Below, piece after piece: positions 38,068 to 46,784 of a stretch of 48,442 nucleotides of DNA. Position 1 is the stretch's first letter. Each line of letters begins with the position of its first letter. The translations under genes and the position numbers were made by a program. This DNA comes from Linnemannia schmuckeri (Eukaryota; Mortierellomycota; Mortierellomycetes; Mortierellales; Mortierellaceae). The DNA is taken from assembly GCA_029449235.1 (NCBI GenBank), contig JANATG010000024.1, positions 1-48,442 on the forward strand, read 5' to 3'. The notes below the pieces were generated by a model. The model was not told the origin of the DNA, ran no database searches, and worked only from the letters and a program-made list of their open reading frames with translations.

Positions 38068-39399
38068 CCTACTCCAGTATCAGCTTTAATTCATAGTGCC
38101 ACTATGGTAACTGCTGGTATCTTCTTAATGATAAGAACTTCACCATTATTAGAATATAGTAGTACAGCATTAATAGTAATTACATGTTTAGGTTCATTAT
38201 CAGCATTTGTTTTTGCTTCTATTGGATTAGTACAAAATGATCTTAAACGTATAATCGCTTATTCAACTGCTAGTCAATTAGGATATTTAGGTGCAGTATG
38301 TGGTTTAAGTCAATATAATATAGCTTTTTATCACATTATTAATCATGCTTTCTTTAAAGCATTATTATTCTTAGCTGCTGGATCTGTAATTCATGCTATG
38401 GCAGATGAACAAGACGTAAGACGAATGGGAGGTTTAGCTAAATTATTACCATTTACTTTTGTAGTAATGTTTATTGCTGCTTTAAGTAATATTGCTTTCC
38501 CATTCTTATCAGGTTTCTATTCTAAAGAAATCATTATCTTATCAGGTTATGGACAATATACATTCCAAGGGTCTTTCGCCTATTGGTTAACTACCTTTGC
38601 AGCTTTATTTACTTCTATATATACAACTAGATTGTTATATTTAACTTTCTTTTCTATACCGAATGGTACTAGAAATAACTATGAAAATACACACGAAGCT
38701 CCTTTCTTTATGGCAATTCCATTAGGAATACTAGCTGTATTATCAGTAGTTTTTGGTTATTTATCTAAAGATTTATTTATTGGGATGGGTTCAGATTTTT
38801 TTGGAAATGCTATATTTATTCACCCTAATAACATAATATTAATAGATTCTGAATTTGCGATTCCATTAATAATTAAATTATTACCATCTATCCTAACAAT
38901 CTTCGGATTTATAGGAACATTATTGTTTTATGAGTTTGTACCTAATATCTTAGTTGAAATTAAATTATCTAGATTAGGTAGAACTTTATACACGTTCTTA
39001 AATCAAAAATACTTCTTTGATTTAGTATATTCTCGTTTAATAGCATTAGTATTAAACATGGGATACATGACTCACAAATTAATCGACAGAGGTACATTGG
39101 AGCTTGTGGGACCAACAGGTTTAACAAACCTTTTCTCTAATACTAGTAAAAACATAGCATCATTAGATTCTGGTTATATCCCGAATTACGCTTTAATGAT
39201 TATATTATCTGTTGTGACAATGTCAGCTTCAGTATTATACTTAGACGATGCTAGATTATTATTAGTGTTCATCTGTGCTGCTTTTTTATTAAATTCACGT
39301 CATTTTACAACTAAGACAAACTCCCCCCCCCCCGGATCCGCGTTTTTACCGCGGGTCCGGGCTTTGGATATAAAAAATTCACCTGCCCGGGTCACCTAG
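38068..39399 (+). CDS. nad5: NADH dehydrogenase subunit 5, exon 2, right arm
   Basis: 443 codons plus stop, giving ND5 of 682 residues with exon 1. PTPVSALIHSATMVTAGIFL opens the most conserved part. IAYSTASQLGYL, NHAFFKALLFLAAGSVIHAM and FLSGFYSKE carry the conserved Lys and His residues of the proton path. The last about 30 residues (SPPPGSAFLPRVRAL...) come from a GC-rich cluster at about 39326-39416. The ancestral end was probably near TTKTNS, so the tail is likely an insertion-derived extension. Confidence 0.93.
   Translation, partial: PTPVSALIHSATMVTAGIFLMIRTSPLLEYSSTALIVITCLGSLSAFVFASIGLVQNDLKRIIAYSTASQLGYLGAVCGLSQYNIAFYHIINHAFFKALLFLAAGSVIHAMADEQDVRRMGGLAKLLPFTFVVMFIAALSNIAFPFLSGFYSKEIIILSGYGQYTFQGSFAYWLTTFAALFTSIYTTRLLYLTFFSIPNGTRNNYENTHEAPFFMAIPLGILAVLSVVFGYLSKDLFIGMGSDFFGNAIFIHPNNIILIDSEFAIPLIIKLLPSILTIFGFIGTLLFYEFVPNILVEIKLSRLGRTLYTFLNQKYFFDLVYSRLIALVLNMGYMTHKLIDRGTLELVGPTGLTNLFSNTSKNIASLDSGYIPNYALMIILSVVTMSASVLYLDDARLLLVFICAAFLLNSRHFTTKTNSPPPGSAFLPRVRALDIKNSPARVT
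39311..39336 (+). terminator. C-run at nad5 3' end, right arm
   Basis: ACAAACTCCCCCCCCCC, equivalent to the C-rich motif after other ORFs but here inside the extended reading frame. Mirror at 29720-29745. A second instance (CAAACTCCCCCCCC) lies in the intron near 37803. Confidence 0.35.
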
Positions 39400-39416
39400 G
39401 CGGGCCGGCCGGGATA
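39326..39416. repeat. GC-rich cluster at nad5 3' end, right arm
   Basis: GGATCCGCGTTTTTACCGCG, then GGTCCGGGC, and GCGGGCCGGCCGGGA. Strongly palindromic. Mirror at 29640-29730. Confidence 0.55.
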
Positions 39417-39755
39417 AAAAGGTATTTTTAAACTCTATTCTATAAAAAATAAAAATAATTTTTTAGATCCGTAGGGGGGCTAGGTCGCCTCGCAAGGAAG
39501 TATTATAAACAAAGTTCCCCAAACAAATTAATCTGTAACGATTTTTCTAATTTAATCCCCGGCTTGTTTAAGCGGGTAGGCGATTTAACGAAACAAGTTT
39601 ATTATATTTCTTAATTATAAGACTAAAGAATAACCCCGGGTACCAGAGGGGGGAATTGTTCAGCCTCCTCCGGGGGCAGAACTAAAAAGTCAAAGACATA
39701 TAAATAAAAAATTAATTCGATAATAAATGACCACTTGCTAGATTATATATACTAA
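39400..39755. other. spacer with GC clusters between nad5 and trnM, right arm
   Basis: No gene. GC blocks near 39636-39674 (CCCCGGGTACC, CCTCCTCCGGGGG). Confidence 0.4.
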
Positions 39756-39827
39756 TAAGACAATAGCTTAACGTAAAGCTTTCTGCTCATAACGGACACG
39801 ATGGAAGTTCGACTCTTCCTTGTCTTA
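39756..39827 (+). tRNA. trnM: tRNA-Met (CAU), right arm
   Basis: Same as 29229-29300. Acceptor TAAGACA/TGTCTTA, anticodon loop CTCATAA. Confidence 0.85.
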
Positions 39828-40748
39828 ATAAAATTATAACCTTTATATTAGGACATAAATATATTATTTTATATTATGTAATATACAGAATTTGTATATT
39901 ATTAAATTCTTTTATTTTTTTTTTAATAAAATTGAATATATAGTAAAATTAGATCTAAACCATTTAGTTTTTAATTATAAATTTATAGTTTATGATTAAG
40001 TAAGTTTATTACTGCTACTATTCAATAATATATTAATTATATTTTTATAATAAATTAAAGTATTTATTTAGTTAAATATTAAACCCGAATAATTATATAT
40101 TATTTGAGGTGGTTAAATAATAACCTTAAATTAAAAACTAATTTTGTTTTTTATTATTTTTCATAAAATTTTCTTCCTGCCTCCGGCGGGTCCCCTTGCG
40201 GAACCTTTTATTATAAATTTTCTCTTAGGAAAAAGAACAAATAAGTCCTATAAAGAGTTCTATTCTTAAAAAAATAATGTAAAAGTTGCCCGGGCCGGAG
40301 ATGATTAATCACCCATAATTAAAATTACCCCTCAATTCGAAGGGGTGAAATGGATGATTGGACTTTTTAAATCTAAAATGTTTGGCCCGGGGGTGGTACT
40401 ACCTTCCAAGTCTTTAAGCTTGGCATAGGCTTATTTTTATGGCCTATGTTCAGGGATAGTTCCTCATTACCCCGGGAAGGGGTAATGTAAGCACATAAAA
40501 ATTCATCGTACTGGGATTTTAATAAACTTAGTATCGTTCACCAATAGTGAACGATGTATCGTCTTCATCAAGTAGGCGAAGCTATTTTATAAGAAAAGAT
40601 AAAAAATAAAAAAAGATAATAAAAACAATATGCTTCTATAAAGAAGTATACTTTATTCATTTATTTGTCTTAATGAGACATAGTTTTTATAATTATGATT
40701 TAATAAAAAGACGTAAGAATAAGGAATATAAAAAGAATAAAAAATATT
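39828..40748. other. spacer between trnM and cob, right arm
   Basis: AT-rich to about 40150, then GC block CCTCCGGCGGGTCCCC near 40180 and the composite element 40281-40514. No gene. Confidence 0.5.
40281..40514. repeat. composite GC-rich hairpin element, right arm
   Basis: Mirror of 28542-28775. It lies 235 bp upstream of cob and could be part of its leader. Confidence 0.5.
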
Positions 40749-41141
40749 TTGAAACTTTTAAAAACCCATCCATTTTTAAGTTTAGTTAATAGTTATGTAA
40801 TAGATTCACCATCTCCTTCAAATATTTCATATTTATGGAATTATGGAAGTCTTCTTGGTGTAGTATTAGTAATTCAAATCGCTACAGGTGTTACATTAGC
40901 AATGCATTATGTACCACATGTAGATTTAGCCTTTATTAGTGTAGAACATATTATGAGAGATGTAAACTATGGTTGGATGATAAGATATTTCCATGCTAAT
41001 GGAGCTGCATTCTTCTTTATTTTCATATATATCCATATGGCTAAAGGATTATATTACGGTTCTTATAAAGCACCAAGAGTAATGTTATGGTCAATAGGTG
41101 TAATTATCTTCTTATTATTAATAATAACTGGATTCTTAGGT
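40749..41141 (+). CDS. cob: cytochrome b, exon 1, right arm
   Basis: 131 codons. Cytochrome b is the haem-binding quinol-oxidising core of complex III. The sequence begins TTG AAA CTT TTA (KLLKTHPFLSLVNSYVIDSP). No ATG occurs before the conserved start, so TTG (or the preceding ATT) must initiate. Haem-ligand region: GVTLAMHYVPH and IRYFHANGAAFFFIFIYIHM. The exon ends TTA GGT (FLG|YVLPYGQ), with T before the intron. Full protein with exons 2-4: about 385 residues, normal for the family. Confidence 0.93.
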
Positions 41142-42056
41142 TTGGAAACTGGCCTAAAATGGTCTAAATATAATAACAATTTCAATCCACGTTTTAATAA
41201 ATTCAATTCTCAATTTAATAAATTTAATTCTCAATTTAATATTCATAATAGCAAAAAAAGACATTATAGTACTTCTAACAACAATAATTCTGAAATCTTA
41301 GAAGATTTTCTTATAGAAAAAAATATAAAACCTGTTTTTTATTATGAAGATTTATCTTTACAAACAATAAAAGATAAAATTAAAGAGGATACTAATAATC
41401 TTAGCGGTGTTTATTTAATTCTTAACAAAGTAACTTTAGATTACTATATTGGGTCTGCATCCACAGATAATTTTTATGCTCGTTTTTATAGACATTTAAT
41501 TAATTTAACAGGAAGTAAAATTCTAAAATTAGCTGTTAGAAAATACGGTTTAGAAAATTTTGCTTTTATTATAGTCGAATTATTTCCAGAAAAAGTTAAT
41601 AAAGAGAATAATAAAAAATTATTAGACTTAGAAGATTTTTATCTTAAATCTTTATTGCCTAATTATAATATCTTAACTGAAGCTGGGAATACTTTTGGTT
41701 ATAAACATACTGAAATAGACCGTATAAAGATGAAAACAAATTATAGTGATGAACGTAGAGAAGCTATAGGTAATTTAAATAAAGGTAAAACTTTAAGTGA
41801 AGAAACTAAAACTAAAATCAAAGAAAAGGCTTTAGCTAGATTACCTCGAACATTTACTGAAGAAGCTTTAATTAATATGCAAAAAAAATCTAAACCTATT
41901 ATTTTATATAATAAAAGTAATGATACGGTATACGGTGAATATAGCAGTATAACAGATGCAGCTAACAGTATAAAATGTAATGAAAAAACGATAAGAAGAG
42001 CTTTATTGACAGAGAAAAAAATATTATTAAGACGTTGGATAGTAAAGTATAAATAA
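41142..42056 (+). CDS. GIY-YIG endonuclease in cob intron 1, right arm
   Basis: 304 intron-encoded residues continuing the exon 1 frame. An Asn-rich linker with an internal repeat (FNKFNSQ twice, 41197-41240) precedes the nuclease domain. GVY lies near residue 220 and YIG near 233, counted from the cob start. Arg in ARFYRHL, Glu in DLEDFYLK and Asn in YNILTEAGNTFG follow. NUMOD3-like and NUMOD1 segments end at RRWIVKYK. The fused precursor would be cleaved to release the enzyme, as known for such intron ORFs. Confidence 0.85.
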   Translation: METGLKWSKYNNNFNPRFNKFNSQFNKFNSQFNIHNSKKRHYSTSNNNNSEILEDFLIEKNIKPVFYYEDLSLQTIKDKIKEDTNNLSGVYLILNKVTLDYYIGSASTDNFYARFYRHLINLTGSKILKLAVRKYGLENFAFIIVELFPEKVNKENNKKLLDLEDFYLKSLLPNYNILTEAGNTFGYKHTEIDRIKMKTNYSDERREAIGNLNKGKTLSEETKTKIKEKALARLPRTFTEEALINMQKKSKPIILYNKSNDTVYGEYSSITDAANSIKCNEKTIRRALLTEKKILLRRWIVKYK

Positions 42057-42370
42057 ATTTATATTTAGATTATAGTCCCACGAGTGTAAATTTCTATGCA
42101 ATTTTTAGAAAGAAATAGAAATAAAGTGGAATAACTTGACAGAGTTATTGAAGAAATGTTATATTTCTTTGGCAATGTTAGTGAAAACGATCAATGGCTA
42201 CCTGGCAGAAGATCGTCGGTTATCTAAATGATCGCGACAGACTGGGTCACTAATGGGTGCCTGAAATGGTGCTTAATGCACAGTCGAAACTTTTGAGCTA
42301 ATCACTCAACAAAATATACGAAATTAAAGTTATTTTGGTTATATATTTTATAAAGTATATAATAAGTCAG
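41142..42370 (+). mobile_element. cob intron 1, group I with GIY-YIG ORF, right arm
   Basis: 1229 nt, ending in G before TAT GTT. The ORF fills 41142-42056 in frame with exon 1. The 3' part holds core-like phrases (GACAGACTGGGTCAC near 42236, GCACAGTCG near 42278). Confidence 0.8.
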
Positions 42371-42490
42371 TATGTTCTTCCTTATGGACAAATGTCTTTT
42401 TGGGGTGCAACAGTAATTACAAACTTAATGTCAGCAATACCGTGGATAGGTAATGATTTTGTAGAATTCTTATGGGGTGGTTTTAGCGTT
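42371..42490 (+). CDS. cob: cytochrome b, exon 2, right arm
   Basis: 40 codons: YVLPYGQMSFWGATVITNL to FLWGGFSV, the highly conserved Qo-site region. The 3' boundary is uncertain by up to two bases. A junction giving SVNNPTLNRFF or SVGNPTLNRFF is possible. Confidence 0.9.
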
Positions 42491-43438
42491 AAACCAGCGC
42501 CATGTGATAGTGATATTACATCGAAAATCTTGCTTTATGCTGGAACATCTTCTATTTTCGGAGTTGGATACGATTCTAAATATAAGAACGTTAAAAAGCC
42601 AACGACATGGAGACAATCAGCAGTGGTTAAAAATTATTCAAGTTTAAATAATTTTGAAGCCATTCAGAGACTAAACGCAAGAGATCTTGTATTCCCTTAT
42701 ATTGTAGGGTTAATAGAAGGAGACGGATGGTTTTCAATAACCAAAAATGGAAAATATATTAAATACGAATTTGGTATAGAATTAGATATTCGAGATATCC
42801 AATTATTGTATAAATTAAAAGAAATATTAGGTGTAGGTACAATAGATTTTAGAGAAAGAAAAAATAATAAAGTGTGTATGTATAGAATAAGAGATAAATC
42901 TCATTTAAAAAATATTATTTTACCAATTTTCGATCAGTACCCTATGTTATCTAATAAACAATACGACTATTTAATGTTTAGAGAAGCTCTTTTAAATAGT
43001 ATTAATCTTTATGAAGATTTATTAATTTATGAAAGACCTATTGAGCCTTTAAATTCAATTGAAATGATATTAAGTCAACCATATTTTAATGCTTGGTTAA
43101 TAGGTTTTATTGAAGCTGAAGGTTGTTTTAGTGTATATAAACCAGCTAAAGAAAATTCTCTAGTAGCTAGTTTTGATATGGGCCAAAAAGATGGTTCTAT
43201 CATATTAGAAGCTGTAAGAGAAATTTTATCTTTAAGTCCTAAAGTTGTAATAGATAGTACCAATTGTTCTAAATTAAAAGTATCTAGCGTTAGATCAATA
43301 GAAAATGTTGTTAAATTTATACAAAAAGCACCAGTAAAATTAATAGGTTATAAAAAATTACAATATTTATTATGGCTTAAAGAACTTCGTGCTATTCCTA
43401 GATACTCAAATAAATTCAACATACCTGATCAATATTAA
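42491..43438 (+). CDS. LAGLIDADG endonuclease/maturase in cob intron 2, right arm
   Basis: 315 intron residues continuing exon 2 in frame. Two LAGLIDADG motifs: VGLIEGDGWF (residues about 124-133 of the open frame that begins at 42335) and IGFIEAEGCF (near 260). The paired spacing is that of single-chain enzymes. The acidic residues of both motifs (Asp in EGDG, Glu in EAEG) are present. Confidence 0.88.
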   Translation, partial: KPAPCDSDITSKILLYAGTSSIFGVGYDSKYKNVKKPTTWRQSAVVKNYSSLNNFEAIQRLNARDLVFPYIVGLIEGDGWFSITKNGKYIKYEFGIELDIRDIQLLYKLKEILGVGTIDFRERKNNKVCMYRIRDKSHLKNIILPIFDQYPMLSNKQYDYLMFREALLNSINLYEDLLIYERPIEPLNSIEMILSQPYFNAWLIGFIEAEGCFSVYKPAKENSLVASFDMGQKDGSIILEAVREILSLSPKVVIDSTNCSKLKVSSVRSIENVVKFIQKAPVKLIGYKKLQYLLWLKELRAIPRYSNKFNIPDQY

Positions 43439-43562
43439 ATATATTTCAACCGTCCAATTTTATAACGATACAAGATCGTGATATAGTCCAAACCATTATG
43501 AGAATAATGGAGTGTAACAAGAGGTAATTATTATAATTACTGGAGTTACCAATTTTTCTTGA
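42491..43562 (+). mobile_element. cob intron 2, group I with LAGLIDADG ORF, right arm
   Basis: About 1072 nt. Core phrases: GACAATCAGCAG near 42612, within the ORF, and GATATAGTCC near 43480. The ORF ends at 43438. Confidence 0.85.
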
Positions 43563-44060
43563 GGTAATCCTACTTTAAACAGATTCTTCAGTTTACATTA
43601 TTTATTACCATTTATTTTAGCTGCTTTAGTAATAGCTCATCTTATAGCTCTACACGAACACGGATCAAATAATCCTCTTGGAATTACTTCAAATGTAGAT
43701 AGAATAAGATTCCATCCTTACTATAGCTTTAAAGATTTAGTAGGTCTTTTTGTTTTCTTCTTCTTATTTGCATATTTTGTATTCTTTAATCCAAATTTCT
43801 TTGGAGAAAGTGATAACTATATTCCAGCAAATCCTTTAGTTACTCCTATCTCAATTGTACCAGAATTCTATCTTTTACCATTCTATGCAATTTTAAGATC
43901 AATACCTCATAAATTATTGGGTGTAATAGGGATGGTTGCTGCCATCTTGATCTTACTAGCTACTCCATTCTTGGATACATCTAGAATTAGATCTATGCAA
44001 TTCAGACCAATCATGAAATTCTTCTTCTGGTTATTCGTGGCTAACTTCTTAATCCTGGGT
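43563..44060 (+). CDS. cob: cytochrome b, exon 3, right arm
   Basis: 166 codons: NPTLNRFFSLHYLLPFILAA with the second haem-ligand histidines (FSLHYLLPF, VIAHLIALHEHGS), then IPANPLVTPISIVPEFYLLP, typical cytochrome b, to VANFLILG. The exon ends GGT. Confidence 0.93.
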
Positions 44061-44340
44061 TAAATTAAGCCCCTTATAGTAGTAATACTTTAATGCAAAT
44101 AGGGAAAATTGCAAGAAAATCTCTAATTAATGAGATAATTTGCAGCGGAGCTTGATTCGGTGAATCTTTTTAAAGAGTGAATCAAGAACGTTCAACGACT
44201 AATCGGTGAGCTTCACTAGCAATAATCCGGACACGATAACCCTACAACCAATAAATTATTTTACTTGGTTGATGACATAGTCTAAGCCCAATGGTGACAT
44301 TGGGAAGATAAAGCTAAATACTTTATCGATAATAAATCTG
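44061..44340 (+). mobile_element. cob intron 3, ORF-less group I, right arm
   Basis: 280 nt between GGT and TGG, ending in G. Core phrases: AATTGCAAGAAAATC (P), AATTTGCAGCGGAGC (Q), GTTCAACGACTAATCGG (R) and GATGACATAGTC (S). A minimal intron with no reading frame. Confidence 0.82.
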
Positions 44341-44487
44341 TGGATCGGAGCTAATCACCCAGAATCACCTTTAGTTGAAATAGGTCAAGTTTCAACTATT
44401 TTCTATTTCTCTTACTTCTTAGTAATCTTGCCAGTAGTAGGAATCATAGAAAATACGTTATTCGATTTAGGTACTAAAACTAAATAG
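44341..44487 (+). CDS. cob: cytochrome b, exon 4 (C-terminal exon A), right arm
   Basis: 48 codons plus TAG: WIGANHPESPLVEIGQ, then IFYFSYFLVILPVVGIIENT and FDLGTKTK, the last transmembrane segment of cytochrome b. It is the first of three tandem versions of this exon (B at 45418, C at 46620). Confidence 0.93.
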   Translation, partial: WIGANHPESPLVEIGQVSTIFYFSYFLVILPVVGIIENTLFDLGTKTK

Positions 44488-44501
44488 TTTAACACCCCAC
44501 C
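44488..44501 (+). terminator. C-rich 3' motif after cob exon A, right arm
   Basis: TTTAACACCCCACC directly after the TAG. Mirror at 24555-24568. Confidence 0.4.
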
Positions 44502-44647
44502 ATTAATTAAGGATATGCTTTAAAGCACTTTTAATTTCAACTATTAACAATCCAAATTAGGGGGCACACTTTTTAAAAGGCTATGATAGGTGCACATATA
44601 TATGATTAAATTTCTTTTTTTGTACGAGACCCTTTTTTAAAATATAT

Positions 44648-45394
44648 ATGTTAAACTTTAACAACAATTACTCAATGGTTCAATTCCGACAATATACTCA
44701 ATTGTCAAATGCTTCTTCCTCACCGGTGACTCCTGTTATGATTTATTCTAATGCTGATCTCGAAAAATTAAAAATTTTATCTGATAATAAGGATAAGACT
44801 GGAATTTATCAATGGCAGCATGTGGAGTCCGGGAAAACCTACGTAGGATCCGGAATGGAGTTATCTGCGCGTATTAGACGTTACTATAATCTTAGTTATT
44901 TAGAAGCTGGGAAAAATAGATATATCAATAATGCTTTAAGACTTCATGGTTACTCAACATTTTCTTTGATGATTCTTGAATATATAGACATTAAGGACAT
45001 AACGAAACCTGAAGCTAGGAAATTAGTTCTTGAAAGAGAGCAATACTACTTAGACCTTCTATCTCCTCATTATAATATATTAAAGCTTGCTGGTAACTCC
45101 TTAGGGTTTAAACACTCTCCTGAGGTTATCGATAAATTTTCTTCTATTAACAAAGGAGTTAACAATCCTATGTTTGGTCGTACTGGGGATAAAAACATAT
45201 TATCTAAGAAAGTATATGTTTACGAGGATTTACAATCCTCTAACCCTCTTAAGGTATTTAATTCTTATACTGAGGCTGCGATATATTTTAATTGTCATCG
45301 AAAATCTATTTATAGATACATAGATACAAAAAAAGTATTTAAGATGTGTATCCTTTCATCTGAGCCTTTTAATTCTTATAATAAGGCTGCTTAG
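44648..45394 (+). CDS. GIY-YIG homing endonuclease between cob exons A and B, right arm
   Basis: 248 codons. GIY 52-54, YVG 65-67, Glu in LEREQYYLD, Asn in HYNILKLAGNSLG. A NUMOD3-like repeat (GVNNPMFGRTGDKN) and a NUMOD1 segment (VYVYEDLQSSNPLKVFNSYT) follow. It sits 160 nt after the cob stop, outside any intron, and its stop is 24 nt before the recoded exon B. This matches the known mobile-element type in which an endonuclease gene invades a host 3' end and brings a replacement C-terminus. Confidence 0.87.
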   Translation: MLNFNNNYSMVQFRQYTQLSNASSSPVTPVMIYSNADLEKLKILSDNKDKTGIYQWQHVESGKTYVGSGMELSARIRRYYNLSYLEAGKNRYINNALRLHGYSTFSLMILEYIDIKDITKPEARKLVLEREQYYLDLLSPHYNILKLAGNSLGFKHSPEVIDKFSSINKGVNNPMFGRTGDKNILSKKVYVYEDLQSSNPLKVFNSYTEAAIYFNCHRKSIYRYIDTKKVFKMCILSSEPFNSYNKAA

Positions 45395-45417
45395 GTATGT
45401 GCCTTTTCTTGAGTGGG

Positions 45418-45564
45418 TGGATAGGTGCGAACCATCCAGAAAGCCCATTAGTAGAAATTGGACAAGTTTCTACTATTTTCTATTTCTCTTACTTCTTAGT
45501 AATCTTACCAGTAGTAGGAATCATAGAAAACACGTTATTCGATTTAGGTACTAAAACTAAATAG
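45418..45564 (+). pseudogene. cob: extra cob C-terminal exon B, right arm
   Basis: Encodes exactly the same 48 residues as exon A from WIGANH to GTKTK, but the first about 55 nt carry about 13 synonymous changes and the rest only about two. An ATG at 45397, three bases after the endonuclease stop, opens the frame as MCLFLSGWIGANH, so the exon is a potential mini-cistron. A G precedes TGG, so it could also serve as a 3' splice partner. Whether it is expressed is unknown. Confidence 0.88.
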
Positions 45565-45580
45565 TTTAACACCCCCCTTT
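45565..45580 (+). terminator. C-rich 3' motif after cob exon B, right arm
   Basis: TTTAACACCCCCCTTT directly after the stop. Mirror at 23476-23491. Confidence 0.4.
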
Positions 45581-45717
45581 AATTAAACAAAAAGGGAGAT
45601 TAGCTTAAATAAACGATTAGCTCAGGCTATCACCGGAAAAATATATATAACAAGAATTGATTAAAAGATAGTTTAATATAAATCATGCTTTTATTAGCAT
45701 GATCTAACAATTTTCAT

Positions 45718-46611
45718 ATGTTTATTCAACAATGTTTCTCAAATATAAATTTTGTCTCTGGGATCCCAGAATTTTTTATTACTTTGATTTCAGTTTATCT
45801 TGAAGGTTTTATATATTTATCTAATGTTAGTCCTGAATTATATATTGAAAAGTTCAATATAAATCTGTTATTATCAAGTACAGTGCCCATTAAAATTTAT
45901 CTTAATGCTGATTTAGATAAAAAAAGAATTATTCTAGAGAATAAAGATAAAGCTGGTGTTTATCAATTTATTAATTTATTAACAGGAGATTCTTATGTGG
46001 GTAGTTCTACTAATCTAAGTAGAAGATTTAAACAATATTATAATTATAGTTTTATTTCTAGTCCCGCTAGAGGTAGAAGTATAATATACTCATCCATCTT
46101 AAATAATGGTTATTCAAATTTTAGTATAATAATTTTAGAGTATTGTAAAATAGAAAATACTATTATTAGAGAACAATTCTACATAGATGTTATAAATCCT
46201 ACTATGAATATCCTTCAAATGGCTGGTAATTCATTAGGGTTTAAGCATTCTGAGGAAATAAAGGAATTAATGCGTATAAATAATATAGGAGATAGAAATC
46301 CAATGTTTAATAAAACACACTCATTAGAGTACAGAGAGATTCTTAAAGAACGTATGACTAATAATAATCCTATGGCTGGAAAACCTTGTAGTGAGGAAGT
46401 AAAAGCTATTATTAGAAAAGTACAAAGTATACCTTTATACGTGTATGACGCTAAAACTAAATTATTATTATTTAAATATAATTCCCAAAAAGAATTTCTT
46501 AAAGCTTTTAAGGTCTCTGATAAAACCTTAACTAAATATGTTTTATCTGGGGCTATTTTTCGTGAGCAATATATCTTATCTAATAATTTATTAGACGAGA
46601 CTTCTAAATAA
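45718..46611 (+). CDS. GIY-YIG homing endonuclease between cob exons B and C, right arm
   Basis: 297 codons. An unusual hydrophobic N-terminus (FFITLISVYLEGFIYL) is not the common leader. Nuclease domain: KAGVYQF, DSYVGSSTNLSRRFKQYY, Glu in IREQFYID, Asn in MNILQMAGNSLG. NUMOD3-like repeats (NPMFNKTHSLEYRE, NPMAGKPCSEEVKA) and a NUMOD1 segment ending GAIFREQYILSNNLL follow. Its stop lies 8 nt before exon C. Confidence 0.87.
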   Translation: MFIQQCFSNINFVSGIPEFFITLISVYLEGFIYLSNVSPELYIEKFNINLLLSSTVPIKIYLNADLDKKRIILENKDKAGVYQFINLLTGDSYVGSSTNLSRRFKQYYNYSFISSPARGRSIIYSSILNNGYSNFSIIILEYCKIENTIIREQFYIDVINPTMNILQMAGNSLGFKHSEEIKELMRINNIGDRNPMFNKTHSLEYREILKERMTNNNPMAGKPCSEEVKAIIRKVQSIPLYVYDAKTKLLLFKYNSQKEFLKAFKVSDKTLTKYVLSGAIFREQYILSNNLLDETSK

Positions 46612-46619
46612 AGGACCGA

Positions 46620-46769
46620 TGGATCGGAGCTAATCACCCAGAATCACCTTTAGTTGAAATTGGACAAGTTTCTACAATTTTCTATTTCTCTTACTTCTTA
46701 GTAATCTTACCAGTAGTAGGAATCATAGAAAACACGTTATTCAATTTAGGTACTAAAACAACTAAATAG
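46620..46769 (+). pseudogene. cob: extra cob C-terminal exon C, right arm
   Basis: Encodes the cob C-terminus with one substitution (FNLG for FDLG) and one inserted Thr (KTTK). Its first 38 nt match exon A; the remainder is closer to exon B. It is the most distal copy and the only one with amino-acid changes, so probably the oldest displaced and unselected one. Confidence 0.87.
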
Positions 46770-46784
46770 TTTAACACCCCCCAA
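46770..46784 (+). terminator. C-rich 3' motif after cob exon C, right arm
   Basis: TTTAACACCCCCCAA directly after the stop. Mirror at 22272-22286. Confidence 0.4.
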
